From: Onthophagus taurus
Lineage: Eukaryota > Arthropoda > Insecta > Coleoptera > Scarabaeidae
DNA: 64,000 nt
Assembly (NCBI RefSeq): GCF_036711975.1
Contig: NC_091972.1
Coordinates: 31,377,001-31,441,000, forward strand
Direction: 5' to 3'
Positions 42,581-54,689 of the stretch are shown one piece after another (position 1 is the first letter of the stretch; each line of letters starts with the position of its first letter). The translations under genes and the position numbers were made by a program. The notes under the pieces were generated by a model. It worked only from the letters and a program-made list of their open reading frames with translations. It made no database searches and had not been told where the DNA came from.

Positions 42581-43436
42581 ATGATTTCATCATCATCGTT
42601 TAAGTTTACAAACAAAGCCCCGATCTTAATCATCATTTTATTATTAATTACAATAAGTTTACTAAGCCTTTATCTTATCTTATTTTTATCTGAAAAATAC
42701 TTAAACATTAACACGTTAGATTCTCATGAATTAACCTGTTTTTGTAAGCTGAGTAAGTATTAAACTAAAATATTAATTGTAAGACCAACATTTTTTATTT
42801 AATTTTTTAGTGCGTAAAGAAATAAATATGTCTTTAAATGAAAATCTTGATTCTGAATCGAAAGTAATTAACAACGAAGTTGAAAAACGACAAACGAAAT
42901 GGTTTTATGATGGTGACGATGTTACTGATGGTAAAATCAAAGAAAGTCGTGTAAAATCTTCTTCATTTCGTCATATGACACATATAAGTTGGAAAGATGA
43001 TGGAAGTTTAGAAATTAGCACAAACGATCGAGAAATGGCCGAAGTCTTTCGAAAAATTGGCGACAATTTATGTTTGCAAGGAGACAGAGACGTAAAAGAA
43101 GTTATCTTTGATTATGTAGTGAATTCGATGCGTTCTGAAGAAGTTGATGAAAATAATTTAGAAATTGATATAGAAAAAGATCATGAATTATGTAACAAAA
43201 TTGTAGGAGATAATACGAAAGATGAGGGCGTTTATGAAAATAGTATTGGAAATGAAATGTTCGATGAGAATGAATTGGAAAGAGTTAAAATTGGAAATAT
43301 TGGAAAACCGTATAATTTTCAACATGTTACACATTGTAGTTTTGATAGAAATAGTGGTTTTAACGTTGTTACGAACGACAGGAAGTTATCTTGGTTTTAT
43401 AATAGGAAAGAGAAGAAGAAAGAAAGTAAAAAGTGA
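42581..43436 (+). CDS. Membrane-anchored protein with two CRIB-like motifs, 265 aa
   Basis: Exons 42581-42752 and 42811-43436, split by a 58-bp phase-1 intron (GTAAGT...TTTTTTAG); 798 nt in total. Residues about 14-36 are strongly hydrophobic ('APILIIILLLITISLLSLYLILFL'), followed by 'CFC'. Two segments match the Cdc42/Rac interactive binding motif (I-S-x-P...F-x-H-x-x-H): 'VKSSSFRHMTHISW' at residues 105-118 and 'IGKPYNFQHVTHCSF' at 221-235. Each is followed after 18 residues by TNDR, so one is a copy of the other. The second is very like the WASP/PAK motif. The tail is Lys-rich. No kinase or WH2/VCA domain is present. I recognise no named family. Small-GTPase binding is inferred from motif only, and the topology is undecided. 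Confidence 0.75.
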
Positions 43437-44250
43437 AGTATTAAGAAGATTAAAGATTTATTTTTGATATTTTATATTGGGATTATTAAGAACTTCTTGG
43501 AATTTCATAGAATTTTTTATCGAACTTTAAGGAATTTGGTTATCACTATTTCCTTCAAGCTTATAGTTTAATTTTTCTGTAATATAATACCACAAATTAA
43601 TCAAAAAGTCAATTTGATTAAAAATTGGGTATTGAAATTTGTGTAAACTAATTTTTTAATATTAATGGACTAGTTTTAAAATATATCTGGTAAAACAATC
43701 AATAAATAAATAATGATAATAAATAAGATAAAATGCAAAGTATTTCGAGTGACTCCTCTCAATTCCTGAAAATTCAAATTTAAATATTTTATATGATTCA
43801 TAATTAATATTTTTGTAAACTGTTTGTGAAAGCAGGATTTCCTGTATAAGATTTGTCTTTCTTTTTGGAGTACCTGCTTTTCAGTGAATTATATGTAACA
43901 AAAATTCGAATAAAAGCGTTGTATTAATCTTTAAGCGTTTAATTTCATTCTTTTAATTATAATTGTACAACAGCCATTCTGGGGGGTAGAAAAATTCCAA
44001 GTCAGGGTGAAAGTATAGTAAAACCTCCAAAGAGTTTGGCGTTCTCAGCCCAACCTTTTTTTATGACCTTTTATATTTTTTCCTTATCTTGATGTTTGTT
44101 TGTTTAGTTTTTCAGTTATAACTCCAGAACCATTGATGATTTCTCATTTCATTCTTCAGCAAAATTGTAGCTAAGGATTAAATAAATAATTTTTATTAAT
44201 ATATCCATGTACAAAATTAAGTTGGACTAATTTGATCGAATGAAATCTTC
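43437..44250 (+). other. 3' region of the CRIB-motif gene
   Basis: AT-rich. Likely poly(A) signals are AATAAA runs near 43701-43725 and 'cgaataaaagcg' near 43908. No further gene seen. Confidence 0.5.
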
Positions 44251-45050
44251 AAAAAATTGTCAACTTATTTAAAAAAAAACAAATCCTCTTTGAAATATAA
44301 ACTCGTCTTTGTTCGAGTTCTACGAATTGTAACTATAAAAAAAGTATTGATTTTATGGAAATTATTAACAAAAATTAAGGAAAAACAAAGTTTAAAAAGA
44401 AGAAAGTTGCTGGCCCTACTGCACCTTCTGAAAATTCTTCGTTGCCAATTGACTGCTGAAGTGGTCCAGATGATAATGTAAATAATGAATTTTCAAGGAC
44501 ATGTGGACGCCAATTTTCGAGAACGATATTAAAATCCTTGCGACTGAATCATCGTAGTTGCTAGAACGATGCTCCATCAATTTTCCTACATCCGAGCAAT
44601 TTGCAGAAGTTTTTTCATCAATCACAACGAATAAACTTTGGAGTGTTGCCTGACGACTTCGATAAGCTGTGTATCTTTTGTACCGGGTGCCAAAAGATTG
44701 TTTAATTTCAAAAACGAGCCAGCTATTCTGATTTAAGCTGTGTCAGTTCCAACTTGGCAACAATTGAATCAAGCTGATTTTGATTTATTATAATGAGCTG
44801 ATTGGATACAGATGGTTCGGGATTATATGGAGGATCATCACTTGAATTATATGTTGGTATAAAAATCTTAGCCAGCATAGAAGTTAGAACATCTGAGCTG
44901 CAACATTTTAGCATAGGAATATAGCCCTAATGAGGTCTTTGGCCACTTGCAACACCAATGTAATTATACGATTTTCTTACCGTTTTTCTCAATGCGGCTC
45001 CTTTATTCATACATGCGTAGCAATTCAATGGATTGTGACCGTCGCCAGGA
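44251..45050 (-). mobile_element. Unassigned transposon-like remnant
   Basis: Minus-strand 44625-44416 contains 'MSLKIHYLHYHLDHFSSQL', resembling a recurrent 'KIHFLHSHLDFFPENLG' string that I recall from repeat-derived insect ORFs. Neighbouring frames are broken. Family unknown; low confidence. Confidence 0.35.
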
Positions 45051-45559
45051 TTAGTCCAAATCATTGGGAACCCGAATAGCATAGATTCACGTCTTCTATT
45101 TTTCCATTACACGATTGTAACGCACTATAACATTTTGGTTGAAGTACATCTCATATATTTGAACAAAATCTGCATTGAATATTCCTTTTTTTTCATGTTT
45201 TGGTACATATTTACCACAGCAATATATCATATTTTTCTGAATGATGGAATGTCAATGTGGTGTTCAATATATACTTTCTTCTCCTATGATTGAAAACAAA
45301 TCGTAAGAAGTAAATAGAAGGTTTGTGTTAGTCATGGGATTATTAGGAGTTGCCAGAGAGGGCTTAAATTTATTCTGTGGTCTCATGGATTTATCGCAAG
45401 GGTTTAGTTCGACATTATACTGCATTATACTGCTTTAGAAAATATATGCATAGGATCCAAAATATTGAAAACGGCAATTCAACATAGGTCACGTTGAAAA
45501 GCGCATGGGCGCACGACTGAGAAACGTGAAAAAACATAAAAAACTTGGTGGAAAGAATA

Positions 45560-46130
45560 AGTTGACAAATAGATTTACTATGGGTTAGCTATAAGGAGAC
45601 ATCCAAATTCTATTGAAGCTATATATAATGCTGTATAGGTAAGCTACTACCATAATTTATCTTCAAACGTCAAACTTCATACGTACTGCCCAGTCGGACC
45701 AGAGAGTTGGTGTAAATGGCGTAAAGTCGGTTCCAAGAGAAAACTGGATGAATTCGACCACGATCCGACACTTTATCCAGATGTTGCAACCACTATAAAG
45801 CCAATATATGAAGACTTGTCATCAAAAGAATTGTTAGAAAGCAGTTTGGGTGGTGAAACTCAAAATAATAATGAAAGCTTCAATTTTACTGTTTAGCCCT
45901 CAAACATCTACATTGTGGCTTAATAACAGTTGAAATATCCGTTTATATAGCAGCCAGCATTTTTATTGAAGGATGTTTTGCTATTTTAAAAGTTACGAGA
46001 ACAATCGGAATTGAAATTGGTGAGCAGACTAAAATTTATACCAACTCTCGGGATGAAAAACGTTTGGAGCAATCGGCTCGGCGCAGCCTTCAAGCGACAA
46101 AAGAACCTCGTACCCAACAAAGAATGAATT
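45560..46130 (+). mobile_element. Mutator-like transposase remnant
   Basis: Plus-strand broken frames read 'NVKLHTYCPVGPESWCKWRKVGSKRKLDEFDHDPTLYPDVATTIKPIYEDLSSKELLESSLGGETQNNNESFN', then 'KHLHCGLITVEISVYIAASIFIEGCFAILKVTRTIGIEIG'. The 'YCP.G..SWCKW' and 'P.Y..LS...LL..CLGG.TQNNNES.N' blocks are familiar from insect proteins annotated as Mutator-like transposase domain. Stops interrupt it. No TIR was identified. Confidence 0.55.
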
Positions 46131-46439
46131 TGCAATTGCTTTTTATATCATGGCAATGTCTCATTTAGTTTTTGAGATACCATTTTTTTAATATCTACCA
46201 AGCTGGGGTTAAAAAATGATAACAACGATGTTTCATAAAATTTTTTTTAAAGTCCGAGGCAGATCGTCTAAACTCTAACCTCTTGGCGTGATAACGGCGG
46301 TCGGAGAATAAAGGGTTTTGCCAGTGAGCAAGGTGAGAGAGACAATGCTACGAATCTTATGCGCTAGAAGAAGAGGGAAGAAAAAACGTCATCTGGAGTC
46401 GGGGGTGGGGAATTTTAAACTTTTACATTAATTGTTGCA

Positions 46440-47600
46440 AAAATTAAACAATTTTCGAACGTGAAAACGTTACTAATCCGTCTAATTTAATTTAGATTAT
46501 CGATTTTTTGAAAGACGGTCTTTCTAATCGAGTGACCTTAACGGCAGTATTGTCACTACCCAAGAATGCGATGTTACTGGCAACCAAAATTGAGCGTACC
46601 TATAATTTCAAGCTCTATGACACTAAACCGTTATTTTAAATTACGAAACCATTGTCATTTTGTGAATGTCCAAGAAAAACCGGATAACAATGACAGATTA
46701 TGGAAGATACGGCCATTATACCAGGCAATTAGAAATAGATGCCTTTCCCTACCATTAAAAACCGATCTTTGTATCGATGAATAAATGATTCCCTTCAAAG
46801 GGAGCTTTGTGTGGACAAAGTGGAGTATTCTTTGATTTTATAATTTACCAAGGTTCAACGATAGAATTAATTCCTGAGCATACAGAAATTTTTGGTATAT
46901 CTGGTGCGATATTGGCAAAACGTATTAGGGAAGTCAATATTCGTTTATATTAATTTCAGAAACAACCGTTTTCATTCGATAAGAGTATGAAAAGCAGGGG
47001 GCGTGGCTCTTTTGAAGAAATCCCTAGAAAACATGGCATAATGATAACAAGGTATCGTATTAGACTTCGTATTATAGAGGTGTAGGAACCAGATTCATGG
47101 AAGTGATGGGATAAATCAGATAAAGAATATAAAGAAGTTGGGATGGTGCATGGGAGGTGTAGATAAATTAGATTTTCTGATCATACTGTATCACACATTT
47201 ATAAGATCACGAAAATGGACCATGCGTATGCTCACCCATGCCATTGATATTGCCTGTACAAATGCTTGGCTGGAATGCAAAAAGCAAGCCAATGGTTTAG
47301 GTCTGCCAACAAACGATGTTCTGGGTCTTCTTGGTTTTAGAGCGTATGTTGCAGAAGGTCTTATAAAAGCCAATAAATTGCGGACGAAGAGAAAGGGACG
47401 TCCATCTTCTGCTGCATTCTCAATCTCAGGAGATCGTGCTACACCAAGTCCGTCAATTTCAAGACGATATGCCGAAGTACGACTAATTTTAGAAGTTCGT
47501 TTTGACCAACTTGGACATTTTCCAAATGTTGTCCAAAAGAAATTTGCATCTAAATGCAAAAAAAAATCCATGGTGTAAGGGGTAAATCAGAGTGGTGTGT
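46440..47600 (+). mobile_element. piggyBac-type transposase remnant
   Basis: Frame 46566-46784 has 'MTLNRYFKLRNHCHFVN...DRLWKIRPLYQAIRNRCLSLPLKTDLCIDE', the piggyBac catalytic-domain start (first Asp in 'IDE'). Frame 47138-47578 resumes with 'GGVDKLDFLIILYHTFIRSRKWTMRMLTHAIDIACTNAWLECKK', the last Asp block ('GGVDK.D'). Between them the frame is broken and shortened. The C-terminal zinc cluster is not recognisable. Inactive. Confidence 0.8.
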
Positions 47601-47631
47601 ATCAAGTGTAATGTACACTTGTGTTTACATA

Positions 47632-48128
47632 TAGTATGTATGGTCTAGAAGGCCTAGGGGCCCTAGTAAGTACATCCTCCTAAGAGGTCTAAGATGATAC
47701 GAGCGTATCTAGATTTTGGCTGATCCCGCTTCCTGACCGACCCCCCGACCTCACCGGGCGTGCAGTGCATAGGCCCAGTGCGGGTTCGCCCCTGTCAGGT
47801 GCCGCTCAACGATGCCACTCACTCGCTGACCCCCGTGAACCCAGGTGGAGAGCAAACCTGCTGCTCATCAACACTTGGTACGGTACGCTCCCACGAGGTG
47901 TAGCTTCAAGAGCGCTAACGCGCTTTCAGCCAAGTGTTCAAACCCCTTACACACATGGGTGATTACGACAACCAGAGATGAACGACTGGTTGCCGGGACC
48001 GACGGCTTAACGTCCCCTCCGAAGGACGGGTGGTGGGCGGCTTGGTGATAATATTTAAACCGGGGCTCGAACCCGGAACGTCTGCGTGTCAACTCAAGAG
48101 TTTAACCGCTGAGCCATCGCCCACCTGA
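47632..48128 (-). mobile_element. tRNA-derived SINE with 13-bp target duplication
   Basis: A GC-rich 497-bp island in AT-rich DNA, flanked by a perfect direct repeat TTGTGTTTACATA (47619-47631 and 48129-48141). On the minus strand the 5' end is tRNA-like: 'GATGGCTCAGCGGTTAAACT' contains a box A (TGGCTCAGCGG) and about 40 nt later 'CGGGTTCGAGCCCCGG' contains a box B flanked by an acceptor-like pairing. The body carries 'GGACGTTAAGCCGTCGGTCC', a string common in insect SINEs. Orientation is from 48128 to 47632. Pol III transcription is inferred. Confidence 0.87.
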
Positions 48129-48399
48129 TTGTGTTTACATAAAGAAACAAACTTTAAAAAGTTACCATCAAAAATAAAATAAATTTATTTTAATAATTTA
48201 AGTGTTTATTTCAAGTTATTACTTAAAAAAATTTATGTAATGAACTTATTTACCTAATATACTGCTCAGTCATTCTCTATTCAATTGTACCTTACTCATA
48301 CACCTCTCAGTCACAATGTATTCAAATGAACACATGCTACAACTCAAAAACACCATATTTAAAAAAAAATGTAAATACTACCAAAAATATGTAAAAAAA

Positions 48400-49445
48400 A
48401 TCACGCTGCTATAGTGCCAAAAATGAGGCACTTCGGTTACTTCAAGGATACATCACTGTCCACTCCACAAAAAGAATCAATTATACTACTAAAAATGATT
48501 GAAAAGACCAAAAAATCATAGCTACCACCGCCAATAATAGTGGACAAAATAACCAAATTTCCTGAACTACACAAACTAGCTGAAAGAAATACTAATAAAT
48601 TTAAAATAAAGGTACTAAGTGATACCACAGTAAAAAATTAACGTAGAAAACGACAAAGATTTTAGGGAAATTACCAGAAATTTAAGCGACAATAACTACT
48701 TGTGGAACACATAATATGAAAACAAGCAAAACCGGCCAATCAGAATTATGGTCAAAAACCTTCATCATACTACCAGCAAGCAAGCCATCATGAAGAACCT
48801 CACATACAAAGGCTACAACATATAGGATGTGATTCCCAAATTTAAGTATAAAACTAAACAACCACTGAACATGTTTATGTTAGTATTCAGCAATGAAGAA
48901 AATATCAGCAAAATACACGAAATTACTGATATACTTAATTTTAAGGTGGTAACAGCACCACTGAAAAGGACAAAATTGGTACTACAATGTAGAAAATGTC
49001 AATTATATGGACATAAGCTACTGTAGTAGAGAACCTAGATGCGTTAACGCAAAACCAAAATGCGTATATTGTGGAGGAGAATATCCGCCAAACTACAGAG
49101 GATGCATCCTTACAAAAGAGATACCAAAATTAAAGAATAATAATCAAAATATAACTAATACCAATATGAATCCACCAAAACAACTACAAAGGGAACAGAG
49201 AAGAACGGATGAAAAATTAATTTAATCAGAAATACGAAAAAGGACCTATAAGCAGGCACTAACTGGAATAAGTAAAGAAGAACAAAAAGACAATCAAAAC
49301 GGTACAAATATAGAACAAACTCAACACCACATACTGGAAAAAATAACCAAGCTGGATGAAAGAATAACTAGAATAAAAGATAGCGCCAGGGGAGCTATAT
49401 CAAAAAGCTTTCCAATGGCGGTAAATAGAGTAAGAATCCTAGAAT
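48400..49445 (+). mobile_element. Jockey-type LINE ORF1 remnant (zinc-knuckle gag-like)
   Basis: Plus-strand broken frames include 'NRPIRIMVKNLHHTTSKQAIMKNLTYKGYNI', 'MFMLVFSNEENISKIHEITDIL', 'RKCQLYGHKLLYCSREPRCV', 'KPKCVYCGGEYPPNYRGCILTKEIPKL', the CCHC knuckle series (QCxxCQxYGH, CVxCxGxHxxNYRGC) typical of Jockey ORF1. There is no ORF2 after it; the sequence ends at about 49445 in a hairpin. Confidence 0.72.
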
Positions 49446-49451
49446 AGAATG

Positions 49452-49473
49452 AAAACGGGCTATTGCCCGTTTT
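49452..49473. other. Perfect 9-bp hairpin followed by T run
   Basis: AAAACGGGC-TATT-GCCCGTTTT, then 'attgtctt'. It looks like a bacterial intrinsic terminator but lies at the end of a LINE ORF1 remnant, so it is probably element-derived structure. Confidence 0.6.
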
Positions 49474-49559
49474 ATTGTCTTAAAATAAAATCATATATTT
49501 TAAAATTTAGTTTCAGTTATCATCAATACTTCTCTTCTGGAAATCAGTAGAAACATCCT

Positions 49560-49870
49560 CGGTGGTTCAATGAAACAGTCTCCACTTTGATACAGCGTTC
49601 TTAGGTCCCAACGCTAAACGTAATGGAAATTATTTTCATTTTTAATTTTATTGAAAATAATATTATCAGCAAACTAATTAGAGACTAAGTAATCACATTT
49701 TAGTTTACACTGCACAAACATTGAAATTAAAAGATAACCTCTGCTAATTTAACAGCGCAGCGTTAATCCATTGATTTCTTTTTAACGATTATTTGTGTTT
49801 ATAATTTCATAATCTAATTAGAAACTAAAAAAAGTAAATCAATTGCAAGGAAGAAATTTTAATCAAAATT
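49560..49870 (-). repeat. Copy of the insulin-gene upstream repeat, inverted
   Basis: On the minus strand this reads 'gattaaaatttcttc...', 'tataaacacaaataatcgtt', 'attaacgctgc', 'agcagaggttatcttttaat', 'tgtgcagtgtaaactaaaat', matching the 51690-51975 copy closely and the insulin-like peptide promoter (55560-55720) more weakly. No peptide exon follows it. Confidence 0.65.
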
Positions 49871-51689
49871 GTCTTCAAGCACTTTTTTTTAATTTGAATT
49901 AATGTTCCTGAATAATCACTTTCAGAGGTTAATTTTGTTAAAATGTCTTGTAAAGAACCTAAAATATTCAAACCATTTAGTAATTTAAGTACGAAGGCTT
50001 TCACGGCCGTATTAAAGGTCTGCACAGCTACACCCTTTGAAGATATCAACATTTTGATAGTGCCATCATTTTGTACAATTTATGTGCTAATTTTGTACGA
50101 CATTAAAAGTTTTTGGTACTAATCATTTAGTGTTTTTTTAAAACATTTTTTAGTAATTATTTTTTAACAAGACTTTAATCAAAGCTGTGTTTTAATGAGC
50201 GGAATAAATTTTGTGCAATTTCACCTTCTAGATAATAGCTAATCAATAAAGGCTAAAGTAAAAAATACGTAACGATTTTATTATACATCTTTTTATGAAT
50301 AACTCTAAAACGATGCGTCTAATCAAATAGAGAAAATAATTTTAAAATGAAATGGACTTTTAGAATCAGTAAAGGAAATAACCTTTGTGAACATTAAATA
50401 TAGCATTGATCTCGTGGTTACACATTTTCAAAAGTAATCTTAAACGATTTCTCATGATAACTTTTGTTGGCCAAATTTTATCTTTCTAACACAAACAAAA
50501 TCGAAAATGTTTAAAAATTTCTTTACTTTGAAGGCCCATATCTTAGCTATTTATGGGTTTAGACCAAAAATTTTTACACAAATCGTCATCATTTTGACTC
50601 TAGTATTTGTGATTAAAATTATGCCACAACTTACAGAAACAGCCTGTATATGTATATTTGTGGAACACCCTAATGGAACCTCCTATATATTTTTACATAT
50701 TTGGATTTGTTTATTTTCAAGGTTTATGAATAACTTTCCTTTTTGCAATTTGGTGCGGCCGTTCTCGAGTTATTCGATTTTTTTTAAACACATCTGCTCT
50801 AGCAGACATTTGTTCAAAACATCAGAAACACTCTATGTTTGGGATATTAATTTAGGATTCAGAACATGCTTAAGCAACATGATGGAGTGTGTTTTGGTGC
50901 CAAGAACGGCTGTCTAGATCGTTTGGTCACTTTACTATGGCACGTTAACTTTTCGAAATTTGGACTTAACACTTTTTATTAACGTTTTTTTTTTTTGGCA
51001 ATACAGCAAAATGTGCGGAACAATAAATTTAGATTTAAGAAAATATTGCGGAACTATATGCAATTTTACTTGCAGCATTTTTGCCGCATTTTGCACAAGC
51101 AAAATTTTTTTCCTCCCAAATTTTAATACAAATTGTTCCTAAAAATTTTATATTATCGGTGTTAATAGCTAAACTTTGTATTGGAATGTTTTGTGACCAA
51201 TTGCAGCCCATACGATATCGCTTTTCCATGAGAAACTGATTTCTCTTAAATAAAAGTGGTACAAGTCAACCCACTGAAAATTCACATTTTAAAATAGTTT
51301 CCCCTACCACTCTTTGATTTTTTACCGGGATAAAGTCTTTCAACATTTTGTCCTTATAGAGTATGTGTTGGACACAATACCTTAAATATGCGGATATAAA
51401 TACTTTCATACATAAATTTAAATAAAATACATAAATTTAATAACTATTAAGCTTTAATACATAAATAACTATTTAGTATAGATTGCAGAAAAATTATGTT
51501 ATTACTACGGTAGTTGAATTGAGTGTACTCATACTAGCCATGTTAGCTCAAGTCACTGAGTTAGTATAGAGACTCTATAGGCTTGTCCCAATATGCGAAA
51601 AAAATTCTTCCAGGAACCGAACTACTATTATATTCTATTCTAAAATCGTTTTTGAACGGGGTTCTGGCTTGTTGGGACAAACATTAATT
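49871..51689. other. AT-rich region without recognised genes
   Basis: The string 'atcgtcatcattttgactct' near 50583 recalls 'atcgtcatcattttcactct' in the foldback element near 11670, so a related non-autonomous element is likely here. A short inverted pair 'cttgtcccaa' / 'ttgggacaa' spans about 51578-51682. The ORFs at 50507-50917 and 50960-51142 show no domain and look like chance. Confidence 0.45.
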
Positions 51690-51975
51690 CAAATTTTAAA
51701 AAAATGTTTCAAGACAATTTTCAAACATTTTTGATTAAAATTTCTTCTTAGAAATTTATTTACTTTTTTATTTATTTAGTTAGTTCATTTATTTAGTTTC
51801 TAATTAGATAATGAAATTATAAACACAAATAATCGTTAAAAAGAAATTAATAGATTAATGCTGCGTTGTTAGCTATTAGCAGAGGTTATCTTTTGACTTC
51901 AATGTTGTGCAATGTAAACTAAAATGTTTAGTAATCACATTTCAGACATTTCCGACTATTTCATTCATAACATTA
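51690..51975 (+). repeat. Copy of the insulin-gene upstream repeat, direct
   Basis: Contains 'gattaaaatttcttcttaga', 'tataaacacaaataatcgtt', 'attaatagattaatgctg', 'agcagaggttatcttttgac' and 'ttgtgcaatgtaaactaaaa' in the same order as the insulin-like peptide promoter region. The position matching the TATA box is changed (TGTAAAC), and no peptide exon follows. Confidence 0.65.
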
Positions 51976-52239
51976 ACAGCCAATAAGAATTCGCGGTTTT
52001 ATGTCAACTAAGAACAATAATACGAACCTTTGTATCATCGCTTGTTTGTCATTGAATTAATTTCAAGACATCCATGAATGTTTTCATAACAATCAATGTA
52101 ATTTATTAATAAATAAAATAACTAAAAAATATTAAAATTCTAAAAATATGTATATTTTTATTCATGAAATAGTGTAGCCTTAAAAAACACCACGAGACCG
52201 AAACCTATATGCGAAGTTAGCCCCAATTTTTCTAGCCCC

Positions 52240-54670
52240 CAATTAGATAGGATTTTACATGTATAGTATTTTGATTATAACAAGAGAACCAGTCAACCAA
52301 TTTCGATAAACAATGTCTCATTCGAAAGCTCAATCCTTCGCCAATACGAAAGTGGAAATGCCCAATTCGAAATCTCTTTCGAATTCCGCTAAAACGCCCA
52401 AATAATGCGAAGGTACACGAAAATAACAGAAAAATGACCTTTTTTAAGTGGTGATATCTCGTAAACGATGTACCCGATGATCAAGATGTATACGTCATTC
52501 GATTCGTCATAGTTTCTTCTATAGAAATCATAAAATGCCCGATTTCAATTTTGTACAGCCCTCGGAATGACACCGTGTTCGGCTTGTTGTTTATGCACGC
52601 CCGAAAGTCTAGCAGCCAATATAAAAAAAAAAATTTAAACTAAATCGACTATAATTAGAGAACGGTTACACGGATTTTAATGTTTTATATCTCAATCGAT
52701 AGCTTTCGCCTGGCTGAATGCGGTTGTCGAATGCCCGATTCGAAGTATTTAAGGATTTTGATTAAAACACAAAAAACGAATTAATCAAACACATCAATTA
52801 TCTCCTTAACTAATTGACCAATTTTAATCGTCAACATCTCGATCGAAAGTATGATCTACAATGAATGCGAAGGTGGAAATGCCCGATCTCTAAATTTGCT
52901 AATTAAGTACGACTCCGGTGACTTTGGAAGTCTACTCCCCACTTACATAAAAAATAATTTTTTGTAAACGGATTACTACTAGAGAACAAATTAATGTGAA
53001 AATGTTTGAAATATTCTACTAATCACAATAAAGTATGTAAACAAACGAACAAAGTAATAGACTGATTTAAAATGTATTTGTACTAAAACAGAAAATCTTT
53101 TTTTTCATTTTTAGTTTTAGTATTTCTACCTTTAGTATAACTTATTGTTGTTCTTAGCAGTTTTCTACTCTTTTCAAATTTTATATTTTTAGCTGTATAT
53201 GGTTTCACACAAAAACCGCCCCAACCCATAACTCTGTTGTTTATATTGAAATATAAATAAAGTTTTCAGGGGCAAGGTGCTAATTTACAATTCTTTCAAT
53301 TTTTAAAATTCTTCCATTATATCCATTTGTTAACTTTTTCTTCAAGTTGTATAATATATTTTTCTCTTCATTACAAAAGTTAAAATGTTTTCCGAATATT
53401 CTGTAAAGAATAAAAGCATAAGTGACAATAAAAATAAAAAAAATTTTGATTAATGTGGTAGACAAAATTAGTCCACTCACTGACAATGAGTCGTTTAAAC
53501 AATCGTACCCATTTAATCAGCAAATTTTGAGATCGGGCATTTACATCATTGCATTCACCGTGAATCATACTTTCGATCGAGATGATGACTAAAATTGGTC
53601 GATTAATAAAGGAGATAATTTACTTATTTGATTAATTAATTTTTTGTGTTTTATTCAAAATCCTTAAATATTTCGAATCGGGCATTTCGACATAATTATT
53701 CACCAAGACGCATGCTTTCATTTGAGATACAAAACATTAAAATTGGTCAAACCGCACTTTAGTTATAGCGAATTTAATCAAATTAATTTTTTCTTATTGG
53801 GGCTAGACTTCCAGTTGGTAGATACGTGGAGTCATTGAAATAACCGTACGTAGGTAATTAGTAAATTTTGAGATCGGACATTTCCGCCTTCGCATTCATT
53901 GTGGATCATACTTTCGATCAAGACGTTGATGACTAAAATTGATCAATTAATTAAGGAGATAATTGATGTGTTTGATTAATTCGTTTTAATCAAAATTCTT
54001 AAATATTTCGAATCGGGCATTTTGACATAAGCATTCAGCCAGACGCAAGCTTTCATTTGAGATGTAAAACATTAAAATCCGTCAAACCGTTGTTTAGTTA
54101 TAGCGAATGTAATCAAAATTATTTTTTTCTTATTGGGGGCTAGACTTCTAGTCGTCAGATTCGCGGGGTCATTTTAACATCCGTACGCAGGTAATTAGTA
54201 AATTTTGAAATTGGGCATTTCCACCTTCGCATTCATTGTAGATCATACTTTCGATCGAAATGTTGATGATTAAAATTGGTCAATTAGTTAAGGAGATAAT
54301 TGATGTGTTTGATTAATTCGTTTTTTGTGTTTTAATCAAAATCCTTAAACATTTCGAATCGGGCATTTCGACAACTGCATTCAGCCAGGCAAAAGCTATC
54401 GATTGAGATATAAAACATTAAAATCAATCAAACCGTTCTCTAATTATAGTCGATTTAGTTTAAATTAATTTTTCTATATTGGGGGCTAGACTTTTAGGCG
54501 TTCATACGTGCATAAACAACGAGCCGAATACGGTGTCATTCCGAGGGCTGTATAAGGTTAACGGGAAAGAATTGAAATCGGGCATTTTATGATTTCGATA
54601 GAAGAAACTATGACGAATCGAATGACGTATAGATCTTGATCATCGGGTACATCGTTTAGTAGAGTTACAA
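52240..54670. repeat. Inverted array of ~340-bp units
   Basis: The outer flank 'cgatgtacccgatgatcaag' near 52466 is the complement of 'cttgatcatcgggtacatcg' near 54632, and both arms stay complementary inward for about 500 bp. The right arm has additional tandem units: 'atcgggcattt'-type boxes recur near 53530, 53875, 54215 (one register) and 53693, 54018, 54358 (another), about 325-345 bp apart. Left-arm counterparts are near 52363, 52535, 52727 and 52877. The non-repeated spacer is about 52965-53510. No coding content. Confidence 0.8.
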
Positions 54671-54689
54671 AGCCATTTCCAATAATGTT

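Noticed and set aside
47191..47571. Minus-strand 126-codon ORF
   Set aside because: Antisense to the piggyBac transposase remnant, which has the recognised GGVDK block.
47765..48092. ORFs at 47765-47962, 47845-48048 (plus) and 47868-48092 (minus)
   Set aside because: They lie inside the GC-rich SINE, where few stops occur by composition; no protein similarity.
47632..48128. GC-rich island as horizontally acquired or contaminant DNA
   Set aside because: tRNA promoter boxes and a perfect 13-bp TSD identify a retroposed SINE.
49452..49473. Terminator-like hairpin suggesting bacterial contamination
   Set aside because: The flanking sequence is a eukaryotic LINE ORF1 remnant with the same AT-rich background; no bacterial genes nearby.
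50507..51229. ORFs at 50507-50917, 50960-51142 (plus) and 51035-51229 (minus)
   Set aside because: Low-complexity Phe/Ile/Cys-rich translations without family motifs, in repeat-like AT-rich DNA.
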